From positions 21,843 through 26,886 of the forward strand of contig DCMF01000004.1 in the NCBI GenBank assembly GCA_002321305.1: 5,044 nt of DNA, given 5' to 3'. The stretch comes from Verrucomicrobia bacterium UBA1629. GTDB taxonomy: Bacteria; Verrucomicrobiota; Kiritimatiellia; RFP12; UBA1067. Each line of letters starts with the position of its first letter. Within the stretch, counting starts at the first letter, position 1. Shown piece after piece: positions 1 through 5,044 of this stretch. Under the pieces are notes generated by a model. That model worked only from the letters and a program-made list of their open reading frames with translations. It was not told the origin of the DNA and searched no databases. The position numbers and the translations under genes are program-made.

Positions 1-81
1 GATACTCAAGCGGTCAACGAGGGCAGACTGTAAATCTGCTGGCTTACGCCTTCCAAGGTTCGAATCCTTGCCCCACCACCA
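1..81 (+). tRNA. tRNA-Tyr (anticodon GTA), 5' end cut by the window
   Basis: This is the 3' portion of a class II tyrosine tRNA that decodes UAU/UAC. The D-stem is CTC (5-7) with GAG (19-21), and the D-loop holds the conserved GG at 12-13. The anticodon stem GCAGA/TCTGC (23-27/35-39) encloses the loop CTGTAAA, which places anticodon GTA at 30-32. A variable arm follows, with stem GGC/GCC (41-43/48-50). The T-stem CAAGG/CCTTG (54-58/66-70) encloses TTCGAAT. The 3' acceptor strand is CCCCACC (71-77), then discriminator A78 and an encoded CCA at 79-81. The long variable arm and G34 anticodon fit bacterial tRNA-Tyr. By alignment to the E. coli tRNA-Tyr layout, about five acceptor bases lie outside the window. 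In that alignment base 2 (A) would sit opposite C71, a possible A-C mismatch at the base of the acceptor stem. Confidence 0.96.
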
Positions 82-93
82 AATTCCATTTGG
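79..93 (+). repeat. Small inverted repeat spanning the tRNA CCA end and the thioesterase leader
   Basis: CCAAAT (79-84) and ATTTGG (88-93) are perfect reverse complements separated by TCC, so the RNA could form a six-pair hairpin. An alternative hairpin, TTCC (84-87) with GGAA (92-95), overlaps it. The first stem uses the mature CCA end of the tRNA. Both stems use the GGA that is the only purine-rich stretch before the start codon at 98. The pairing is seen directly; a role in tRNA 3' processing or in thioesterase translation is inference. Three-base loops are strained and this could be chance. Confidence 0.4.
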
Positions 94-97
94 AAAG

Positions 98-493
98 ATG
101 AAGAAGACAGTTATCGAGTATCGTGTGCCGTATGCGGATACCGATCAGATGGGGGTCGTCTACTACGGCAATTACCTGACGCTCTTCGAGCGCGCGCGCA
201 ACGAGCTGATGCGCGAAATGGGCTACACGTACCGGGAATGCGAGGCCGAGGGGTGGATGCTGCCCGTCATTCACGCGGAACTCGACTACAAGAGCCCTGC
301 GCGCTACGACGACCTTCTGGAGGTTGCGGTGTGGGTGCAGGCGTCGAAGGGCGTTCGCCTTGAAATCGCCTGCGAAGTTCGCCGAAAGGGCGAGCCAGCG
401 ATTCTCGTCAGGGGCTTTACGCGTCACTGTTTCGTCTCGACCGAGACGTTTCGTCCGATTCCGCCGCCGGAGCGTCTGCTGTCCGTCTTATGA
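98..493 (+). CDS. Acyl-CoA thioesterase, YbgC/FcbC hot-dog-fold family
   Basis: This 131-residue protein is a probable cytoplasmic acyl-CoA thioesterase that hydrolyses a CoA thioester to free acid and CoA. Residues 12-26 carry the family signature, with YADTDQMG and VVYYGNY; Asp16 aligns with the catalytic Asp17 of 4-hydroxybenzoyl-CoA thioesterase (FcbC). The long hot-dog helix follows (about 28-42, with FERAR), and then the S-P-A-R-Y-D-D strand segment (66-72). Length matches the family (about 130-140). The start at ATG 98 is chosen because it places the signature near residue 12; the in-frame TTG at 68 lies inside the tRNA T-arm. The ribosome binding site is poor: GGA at 92-94 sits only three bases from the start. 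The stop TGA (491-493) overlaps the next gene's ATG. Substrate cannot be told from sequence. YbgC itself belongs to tol-pal clusters, but no tol or pal gene is visible here, so no symbol is given. Confidence 0.9.
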   Translation: MKKTVIEYRVPYADTDQMGVVYYGNYLTLFERARNELMREMGYTYRECEAEGWMLPVIHAELDYKSPARYDDLLEVAVWVQASKGVRLEIACEVRRKGEPAILVRGFTRHCFVSTETFRPIPPPERLLSVL

Positions 494-1860
494 AAAGGGC
501 TTTTTGCGGTGTGGCTGTCGCCCTGCTGTCCGTCCAGGCGCCAGGCGGGATCGACTTTGACGCCGGCGCGGACCTGCGCATCCGCCAGGAGCTGATGCAG
601 AACGTGCCGGGTCTTCCGGGCGGCGGCGTCCAGTTTCCCGTGCGGCGTGGCGGCTTCGTCGATCACATGCGGTTCCGTCCGCGCGTCTGGGGCGAGGTGA
701 GGGGCGTGACCGCGAGCGGCAGCGCATGGCGGCTCTACGCGCGGCTGGCGGACGAGTTCCGCTGGTGCCCGGAGCCCTACAAGAACGCGCAGACGTTTCC
801 GGGCGAGGTCTTTCTCGACAACCTCTTCCTTGAAGGGCGCGGACTCTTTGACGGATTCCTCGACCTGAAGATCGGCCGGCAGGATCTCTTCAACTACTGC
901 GGCCTCGACCACGTCTTCGACCTCGTCTCGCCGGGCGACGGCTCGCGCTCGTTCTACTCCGACATGGCGACCTTCACGCTGCACCTGACGGAGGAGTCGA
1001 CGCTCGACCTCCTTGCGCTCTACAACTTCGACGACAACGAAGTCCGCTTCGGCACGGAACGCTCGAAGCACACCTCACTGACGGGCTTTGGCGGCGGGGC
1101 GGATCTCGACATGGACGACTGGGGCGTCGGCGCGATCTGGAGTTCGAAGCTCGCGGCGTGGCTGCCCTACCAGGTCTTCGTGATGCAGAAGAACACGCAC
1201 GGGTTCAGGCGCGCGGGCGTGGCGCATCCGTGGACGCAGCGCGAGCTCGTCGGCACGAAGCTGATGCCGCAGATCGACGAAGAATGGTCGCTGCAGTTCG
1301 AGGCGATGGGGCAGGTCGGCGTGAACGGCGACCACGAGACGCTGTCGGGCTGGAGCTCCTACGCGGGCGCCGGCTGGAAGCGCGCGACGGCGTCGTCCGT
1401 GAAGCCCTTCGCCAAGTTCGGCTACCATTTCATGAGCGGCGACGAGGACGCGGCGGACGAGGACGGCGGACACGGCGCGTGGGATCCGATGTGGGCGCGC
1501 GGCGTCTCGTATGCGGAGCTGTTCCTCTACGGCACGCACTACGGCTTCGGCTGGTGGAGCAACCTGCATGCCGTCAACCTGGCCGCCGGCCTCGACCTCG
1601 GCCGCGCCCACCGCCTCTCCGCGGGCCTAACGCCGATGTTCGCGGCGGCGCAGGACGGCCTTGGCGGCGGCGACGGCCTCTTCAAGGGCGTCGCCTGGCA
1701 GGGCAAGTACGAGTTCCCGATCCGCCTTGCGGACGCCTCGAAGGGCGAGCGTTTCGAGGTCGTCGGCCACCTCTATGCCGAGTTCTTCAACCCCGGCGAC
1801 TACTTCGAGACGGACAAGCCGGCGTTCTTCTTCCGCTGGCAGGTCGAGTTCAGGTTCTGA
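490..1860 (+). CDS. Outer-membrane beta-barrel protein, alginate-export (AlgE-like) family
   Basis: This 456-residue protein is a predicted outer-membrane barrel resembling the alginate export family, which moves anionic polysaccharides or other solutes across the outer membrane. An N-terminal signal peptide is visible: basic MKRA, then a hydrophobic core to about residue 17 (V-Q-A). Pro18 after it disfavours cleavage there, so the cut may fall at A-P-G-G. Family-like features are aromatic amphipathic strands, a DLRIRQE segment near the mature N-terminus, LKIGRQDL (126-133), and an acidic loop at 315-335 (M-S-G-D-E-D then W-D-P-M-W). That loop resembles the SGD...DP segment of alginate-export-like proteins. 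The protein ends in alternating aromatic residues with terminal Phe456, the usual signal for BAM-assisted insertion. No Shine-Dalgarno sits at a good distance; the start overlaps the thioesterase stop as ATGA, suggesting translational coupling. Substrate is unknown: no alginate synthesis or lyase gene is in the window, so it may be a general porin-like channel. Confidence 0.82.
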   Translation: MKRAFCGVAVALLSVQAPGGIDFDAGADLRIRQELMQNVPGLPGGGVQFPVRRGGFVDHMRFRPRVWGEVRGVTASGSAWRLYARLADEFRWCPEPYKNAQTFPGEVFLDNLFLEGRGLFDGFLDLKIGRQDLFNYCGLDHVFDLVSPGDGSRSFYSDMATFTLHLTEESTLDLLALYNFDDNEVRFGTERSKHTSLTGFGGGADLDMDDWGVGAIWSSKLAAWLPYQVFVMQKNTHGFRRAGVAHPWTQRELVGTKLMPQIDEEWSLQFEAMGQVGVNGDHETLSGWSSYAGAGWKRATASSVKPFAKFGYHFMSGDEDAADEDGGHGAWDPMWARGVSYAELFLYGTHYGFGWWSNLHAVNLAAGLDLGRAHRLSAGLTPMFAAAQDGLGGGDGLFKGVAWQGKYEFPIRLADASKGERFEVVGHLYAEFFNPGDYFETDKPAFFFRWQVEFRF

Positions 1861-1863
1861 CGC

Positions 1864-4146
1864 ATGACGCCGGCCGCGTTCATTGATGACCCGAACTGGG
1901 CGGGGTTCATTCCGGAGCGCCGCGACGCCGCGCGGGCGCGCCACCTGCCCACGCACGAGGACTGCGCGCCGATCGACGTCGCGGCCGTGCAGGGGCATCT
2001 GCGCGCGGGCGGGACGCTCGGCCAGATGGACGGCTACGAGGAGCGTCCCGGACAGATCGACATGACGGGCGCGATCGCCGCCGCGTTCAACGCGCGCGAG
2101 CACCTCGTCGTCGAGGCCGGGACGGGCGTCGGCAAGTCGCTCGCCTACCTCGTGCCGTCCATCCTCTGGGCGTGGACGAACGACACGCCCGTCGTCGTCT
2201 CGACGGCGACGCGCAACCTCCAGTCGCAGCTCGTCTCGTCCGACATCCCCCGCGCGCTCCGCATCCTCGGCGACGACGCCGCGAAGTTCAGGGTCGCGCT
2301 GCTGAAGGGCCGCACGAACTACCTCTGCCTCCGGGCCGTGGGCGAGTTCTTCGCCGCCGGGTACTGGACGATGTCCGCCGACGAGCAGGCGCTCATGCCG
2401 GCGTTCATCGACTGGCTCCGGCGCACGAAGGACGGCGACCTCGACGCCTACGAGGGCCTGCCGCGCGCGCTGCTCTCCTGTCCCGGCGACGAGTGCAGCG
2501 GACGGCGCTGCCCCTACTACACGCGCTGCTTCGTCTACAAGGCGCGCAAGGCCGCCGCCGAGGCGCACCTCGTCATCGCGAACCACGCGCTCGTCCTCGC
2601 CGAGGCGACGGCGCCGGGGAGCGGCATCCTGCCGAGCTACGGACGGCTCGTGATGGACGAGGCGCACAACCTGGAGTCGATCGCGACGGACTACCTGCGC
2701 GCGGAGTTCTCGCTCCCGGCCCTGATGCGCATCCTGGGCCGCCTCCAGCGGCGCGGGCGCGGACGGCAGGCGGCGCGCGCCTCCGGCACGCTCGCGTCGG
2801 TCGAGCGCCAGTTCCAGAAGGGCGCGTTCGCGGGCAGCGCGGCCGGCGCGAAGGTGATGCGCCTCGTGGCGGACGCCTCGCGCCTCTCGCTGCGCATCGT
2901 GAACGCGGCGGAGACGCTCGCCGAGGTCGCCGCGCGGCTCCTGAAGCCGGCGAAGGACCGCGCGGTCTGCCGCTACCGCGTGGCGGACGACGGCGTGCGC
3001 GCCTATTCCCTGCACGGGTTCTTCAAGCCCTACGAGGCCGACGTCTGGGACGAGAAGAAGCTCGCGGCGGCGCAGAACCGCTTCGAGGCCGAGCTCGCCG
3101 CGCTCGTGAACCTGCTGCACGACCTCCGCGACACGCTCGACGGCGCCGTGCCGGAAGGGGAGCTCAACTACCTCGGCGACCTCTCCGCGCAGGTCGCGGG
3201 CATCGCCGAGTCGCTCGTCGCGTTCGCGAACGAGACGAACTTCGCGCTGTGCGGCGACAAGGCGACGCACGCCTACTGGGCGGAGCGGGTGCGGCTGGAG
3301 CGGCGGCCCGCCTACGTGCGGCTCGTCGCCGCGCCGCTGTCGGTGGCGGACGACCTGAAGCGGATCTTCTACGACGTGAAGGACTCGGTCGTGCTCTGCT
3401 CGGCGACCCTGCGCGTCGGCAACGACTTCAAGTACATGGCGCGGCGGCTGGGGACGAGGGAGCGCTTCCAGTTCCTGACGGCGGCCTCGCCGTTCGACTA
3501 CTTCCGCCAGGCGCTCGTCCTCGCGCCGGACTGCCTGCCCGACCCGGCGGCCGACTCGGCGGCGTATGCGGAGGCCCTGGCGGCGTTCCTCCGCGACCTC
3601 TTCGCGATCACGCAGGGGCGGGCGCTCGTCCTCTTCACGAGCTACGAGATGATGAACGCCGTCGCCGCGCACGCGCACGAGCCGCTCGCGGCGGCGGGCG
3701 TCACGCTGCTCGTGCAGGGCGAGGGGCTGTCGCGCGAGGCGATGACGCGGCGGCTCAAGGGGCAGGCGAACACGGTGCTGTTCGGCGCGCAGAGCTTCTG
3801 GGAGGGCGTCGACGTCGCGGGCGAGGCGCTGTCGTGCGTCGTCCTCGCGCGCCTGCCGTTCGCGCAGGTCGGCGATCCCGTCGTCGAGGCGCGCGCCGAG
3901 ATGATCGACCGCGCGGGCGGCAGCTCGTTCCGCGACTATTCGCTGCCGGAGGCCGTCATCAAGTTCCGCCAGGGGTTCGGGCGGCTCATCCGCACGAAGT
4001 CGGACCGCGGCGTCGTGATCGTGAGCGACCCGCGCCTCGTGACGAAGAACTACGGTGCGCTCTTCCGCAAGTCGGTTCCCGCGTCCGTGCACACGGTGTC
4101 CGAGGCGGGCGACCTTCTCGCGCGCGTCAGCGCGTTCTTCGCGTGA
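1864..4146 (+). CDS. dinG: DinG/XPD-family ATP-dependent DNA helicase with a 4Fe-4S cluster
   Basis: This 760-residue superfamily 2 helicase is of the DinG/YoaA group, which unwinds DNA 5' to 3' during repair and resolves R-loops or structured DNA. Motifs in order are a Q-motif-like GYEERPGQ (57-64), Walker A AGTGVGKS (85-92), iron-sulfur ligands Cys155, Cys211, Cys216 and Cys222, the DEAH box (265-268), SATL (513-516), GAQSFWEGVD (641-650), and the arginine-finger motif QGFGRLIR (703-710). The C-x4-C-x5-C spacing matches E. coli DinG. All catalytic elements are present. Length is close to E. coli DinG (716), and there is no N-terminal exonuclease domain as in Bacillus-type DinG. About 36 residues precede the recognisable family start; they may be a real extension or an upstream mis-start, although no better start is obvious before Met55. 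ATG 1864 lies three bases after the barrel stop, with AGG at 1852-1854 as a weak ribosome binding site. DinG versus YoaA subtype is not certain. Confidence 0.93.
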   Translation: MTPAAFIDDPNWAGFIPERRDAARARHLPTHEDCAPIDVAAVQGHLRAGGTLGQMDGYEERPGQIDMTGAIAAAFNAREHLVVEAGTGVGKSLAYLVPSILWAWTNDTPVVVSTATRNLQSQLVSSDIPRALRILGDDAAKFRVALLKGRTNYLCLRAVGEFFAAGYWTMSADEQALMPAFIDWLRRTKDGDLDAYEGLPRALLSCPGDECSGRRCPYYTRCFVYKARKAAAEAHLVIANHALVLAEATAPGSGILPSYGRLVMDEAHNLESIATDYLRAEFSLPALMRILGRLQRRGRGRQAARASGTLASVERQFQKGAFAGSAAGAKVMRLVADASRLSLRIVNAAETLAEVAARLLKPAKDRAVCRYRVADDGVRAYSLHGFFKPYEADVWDEKKLAAAQNRFEAELAALVNLLHDLRDTLDGAVPEGELNYLGDLSAQVAGIAESLVAFANETNFALCGDKATHAYWAERVRLERRPAYVRLVAAPLSVADDLKRIFYDVKDSVVLCSATLRVGNDFKYMARRLGTRERFQFLTAASPFDYFRQALVLAPDCLPDPAADSAAYAEALAAFLRDLFAITQGRALVLFTSYEMMNAVAAHAHEPLAAAGVTLLVQGEGLSREAMTRRLKGQANTVLFGAQSFWEGVDVAGEALSCVVLARLPFAQVGDPVVEARAEMIDRAGGSSFRDYSLPEAVIKFRQGFGRLIRTKSDRGVVIVSDPRLVTKNYGALFRKSVPASVHTVSEAGDLLARVSAFFA

Positions 4147-4147
4147 T

Positions 4148-4171
4148 GGCGCCTTGTGAAGGGCCAGGCGC
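4148..4171 (+). terminator. Possible hairpin after the helicase gene, weak terminator candidate
   Basis: GCGCCT (4149-4154) and AGGCGC (4166-4171) are perfect reverse complements directly after the helicase stop. A competing stem, CCTT (4152-4155) with AAGG (4159-4162), can be extended by GGC/GCC with one bulged base. No T-run follows, so it is not a classic intrinsic terminator on the plus strand. It is recorded only because the two operons converge here. Confidence 0.25.
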
Positions 4172-4188
4172 GCAGCGTGACGAAGCTC

Positions 4189-4206
4189 GGCGAGGTCGCG
4201 CTCGCC
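4189..4206 (-). terminator. Hairpin at the stop codon of the flavin reductase-rubredoxin gene
   Basis: GGCGAG (4189-4194) and CTCGCC (4201-4206) form a perfect six-pair stem with a six-base loop. It lies immediately after, and touches, the minus-strand stop codon (4206-4208). There is no T-tract on the minus strand. A short CTTT lies on the plus-strand side at about 4215-4218. It could slow polymerase in both directions between the convergent genes, but in GC-rich DNA such a stem may be chance. Confidence 0.25.
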
Positions 4207-4826
4207 TACTGCAGCTTTGTCGTCACGCGCTCGAAGTCGCTCGCCGGGTGCTTGCAGACCGGGCAGATGAAGTCCTTCGGAAGCTCCTCGCCTTCGTAGA
4301 AGTAGCCGCAGATCACGCAGCGCCAGCCGCGCCTCGTCGTCGCCGTCGCGTCCGGCTTCGGCTTGATCGCGCGCTGGTAGTAGGCGTAGGTCGCCGTTTC
4401 CTCGTCGGACGAGACGATCGCGTCCGTGACGTCGGCGAGAAACAGGAGGTGCGTACCGAGGTCAATCGTCTGGAACACCTTCGCGCTGATGATCGCGTTC
4501 GTGTTCCTGTCGATGGCCCTGACGCCGTTCGCAAGGCGCGGCGCGGGGAAGTCCGCAAACTTGTCGACGGTCGCGCCGCTCTGGAAGCCGAATCGTTTGA
4601 AGAGGTCGAACGACGCCGATTCGGCGATGACGGAGACGTTGAAGACGCCCGTGCGCGCAATCATGCCGCAGGTGCGGTTCGCCTTGTTGACGGCCACGCA
4701 CACGCGCAGCGGATCGCCCGTGACCTGCTGGAACGTGTTGACGATGCAGCCGTTGTCCTTGTCGCCCTCGCGCGCCGTGAGCACGTAGAGGCCGTAGCCG
4801 ATCTTGAACATTGCCTTCGTATCCAT
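4206..4826 (-). CDS. Flavin reductase-like FMN-binding protein fused to a C-terminal rubredoxin domain (Hrb-like)
   Basis: This 206-residue cytoplasmic redox protein has two parts. Residues 1 to about 150 form a flavin reductase-like split barrel that binds FMN. It starts MDTKAMFKIGYGLYVLT, followed by N-G-C-I-V-N-T-F-Q-Q-V-T and later R-T-C-G-M-I-A-R-T-G-V-F-N-V-S-V. After a basic linker (about 153-166), residues 167-198 form a short rubredoxin domain, with CVIC (170-173) and CPVC (188-191) as the four iron ligands. The 14-residue spacing is of the short, rubrerythrin-like type. The same architecture occurs in the high-molecular-weight rubredoxin (Hrb) of Moorella, which passes electrons from NADH to the flavodiiron protein FprA for NO or oxygen reduction. 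The partner here is unknown; no flavodiiron or rubrerythrin gene is in the window. ATG 4826 is chosen because GGGAG lies six bases upstream and a promoter precedes it. The gene is a single transcription unit facing the helicase gene. Confidence 0.9.
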   Translation of the reverse strand: MDTKAMFKIGYGLYVLTAREGDKDNGCIVNTFQQVTGDPLRVCVAVNKANRTCGMIARTGVFNVSVIAESASFDLFKRFGFQSGATVDKFADFPAPRLANGVRAIDRNTNAIISAKVFQTIDLGTHLLFLADVTDAIVSSDEETATYAYYQRAIKPKPDATATTRRGWRCVICGYFYEGEELPKDFICPVCKHPASDFERVTTKLQ

Positions 4827-4832
4827 GGTGAA

Positions 4833-4837
4833 CTCCC
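4833..4837 (-). promoter_or_regulatory. Ribosome binding site that fixes the rubredoxin-fusion start
   Basis: On the minus strand GGGAG is followed by six bases (TTCACC) and then ATG at 4826. Sequence and spacing are close to ideal. This supports ATG 4826 over the in-frame TTG at 4886, which has no comparable site. Confidence 0.8.
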
Positions 4838-4877
4838 GTGTCTTGAGGTGTTTTCTGTTGATGCGCGTTTGTGCGCC

Positions 4878-4895
4878 ATCCGCCAAGTCACGGAT
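4878..4895 (-). promoter_or_regulatory. Inverted repeat at the predicted transcription start, possible operator
   Basis: ATCCG (4878-4882) and CGGAT (4891-4895) are perfect inverted half-sites separated by eight bases. The repeat directly abuts the -10 box and covers the expected +1 near 4889. A repressor bound here would block initiation; alternatively it could be a small hairpin at the 5' end of the mRNA. The repeat is seen; the regulator is unknown. Confidence 0.4.
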
Positions 4896-4924
4896 ACTAT
4901 AGCATGAATTTCCGTGCGCGTCAA
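4896..4924 (-). promoter_or_regulatory. Housekeeping sigma-70-type promoter for the rubredoxin-fusion gene
   Basis: Reading the minus strand, TTGACG (4924-4919) is the -35 box and TATAGT (4901-4896) is the -10 box, separated by exactly 17 bases. Each hexamer matches the consensus at five of six positions, and a TG one base before the -10 adds an extended -10 element. It is set in an AT-richer stretch than the rest of the window. Transcription should start near 4889, giving an untranslated leader of about 62 bases. Confidence 0.8.
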
Positions 4925-4925
4925 T

Positions 4926-5044
4926 TCAGGTCCGGGGGGATTGCAGAAAAGGGTGTATGACAAGAAAGTGACATTGGCCGTGGAAGTTGCTCATGCCGCC
5001 GTCCGCGCCGCCGTCTTGAGCGTGGATCGCTCGCGCCAGTAGGT
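4926..5044 (-). CDS. Possible 3' end of a gene entering from the right edge (uncertain)
   Basis: A minus-strand reading frame is open from the window edge to a TGA at 4926-4928, giving at most 39 codons. The edge-proximal half (about 4995-5044) uses almost only G or C in third positions, the codon style of the genes in this window. The later half loses that bias and reads F-L-V-I-H-P-F-L-Q-S-P-R-T. I recognise no family. Another minus-strand frame ends earlier at 4991 with an arginine-rich tail. The true gene end, if any, cannot be decided from so few codons. Confidence 0.2.
   Translation of the reverse strand, partial: LLARAIHAQDGGADGGMSNFHGQCHFLVIHPFLQSPRT
4958..4973 (-). repeat. Direct repeat of TGACA with an 11-base period
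   Basis: TGACA occurs at 4958-4962 and again at 4969-4973, separated by AGAAAG. The 11-base period puts both copies on one face of the helix, about 34 bases upstream of the -35 box of the minus-strand promoter. An activator site is possible. With five-base units, chance is a real alternative. Confidence 0.3.

Noticed and set aside
68..97. Upstream TTG start for the thioesterase
   Set aside because: It lies within the tRNA T-arm and acceptor stem and adds ten residues before the conserved start MKKTVIEYRV.
44..427. Minus-strand open frame across the tRNA and thioesterase
   Set aside because: It runs antisense through a tRNA and a conserved thioesterase. Its end reads the antisense of the tRNA T-arm (G-F-E-P-W), a common false-gene signature.
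505..507. Cys6 of the barrel protein as a lipoprotein cysteine
   Set aside because: The cysteine comes before the hydrophobic core of the signal peptide, so there is no lipobox, and the protein has barrel features.
2479..2481. Cys206 of the helicase as an iron-sulfur ligand
   Set aside because: Cys211, Cys216 and Cys222 reproduce the exact C-x4-C-x5-C spacing of DinG together with Cys155, leaving Cys206 as an extra cysteine.
1627..4092. Very long open frame (821 codons) on the minus strand opposite the helicase
   Set aside because: Its product is a low-complexity Arg/Ala/Glu/Val/Leu sequence with no domain. It lies antisense to a helicase with all motifs intact; strong G/C third-position bias removes stops from the opposite frame.
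4827..4886. Upstream in-frame TTG start for the rubredoxin fusion, adding 20 residues
   Set aside because: It would sit within a few bases of the predicted transcription start and has no ribosome binding site, whereas ATG 4826 has an ideal GGGAG.
2172..4907. A 911-codon plus-strand frame overlapping the helicase and running into the redox gene
   Set aside because: It is Arg/Gly/Ala-rich, shares no family pattern, and crosses two well-supported genes on opposite strands, so it is a GC-bias shadow.
4941..5042. Small plus-strand frame of about 33 codons at the right edge
   Set aside because: It starts with TTG or GTG without correctly spaced ribosome binding site, has no recognisable motif, and is too short to support.
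1..5044. CRISPR array, insertion sequence, prophage attachment or defence system
   Set aside because: There are no regularly spaced repeats, no transposase or integrase motifs, and no duplicated tRNA 3' end downstream that would mark an integration site.

Overview
The window looks like a GC-rich Gram-negative bacterial chromosome. The evidence is a bacterial class II tRNA-Tyr, an outer-membrane beta-barrel protein with a signal peptide and a terminal phenylalanine, and a bacterial DinG-type helicase. The flavoprotein-rubredoxin fusion and the barrel with an alginate-export-like signature are compatible with an anaerobic or microaerobic lifestyle, possibly a member of the Verrucomicrobiota/Kiritimatiellota/Lentisphaerota. 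That placement is inference; the sequence alone does not fix the phylum.

Layout. Bases 1-81 are the 3' part of a tRNA-Tyr (anticodon GTA) with encoded CCA. Sixteen bases later a tightly packed plus-strand row begins: a hot-dog-fold acyl-CoA thioesterase of the YbgC/FcbC family (98-493), an alginate-export-type outer-membrane barrel (490-1860, sharing ATGA with the thioesterase), and a DinG/XPD-family iron-sulfur helicase (1864-4146, three bases after the barrel). No promoter can be seen between these genes, so they probably form one transcription unit that may also include the tRNA. A 59-base convergent gap with GC-rich hairpins follows. On the minus strand lies a flavin reductase-like protein fused to a short C-terminal rubredoxin domain (4206-4826). 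It has a clear ribosome binding site and a near-consensus promoter (4896-4924). The last ~120 bases hold a short direct repeat and possibly the 3' end of another minus-strand gene.

How the genes work together. The three plus-strand genes have no obvious shared pathway: acyl-CoA hydrolysis, outer-membrane transport and DNA unwinding. Their link looks like operon packing rather than a multi-part system. The minus-strand gene is a stand-alone redox gene, most like the high-molecular-weight rubredoxins that pass electrons from NAD(P)H to oxygen or NO detoxifying partners in anaerobes. I see no mobile element, CRISPR array, defence island or clearly undescribed system. The most interesting signals are small regulatory ones: an inverted repeat joining the tRNA CCA end to the thioesterase start region, and an inverted repeat at the predicted start of transcription of the redox gene.
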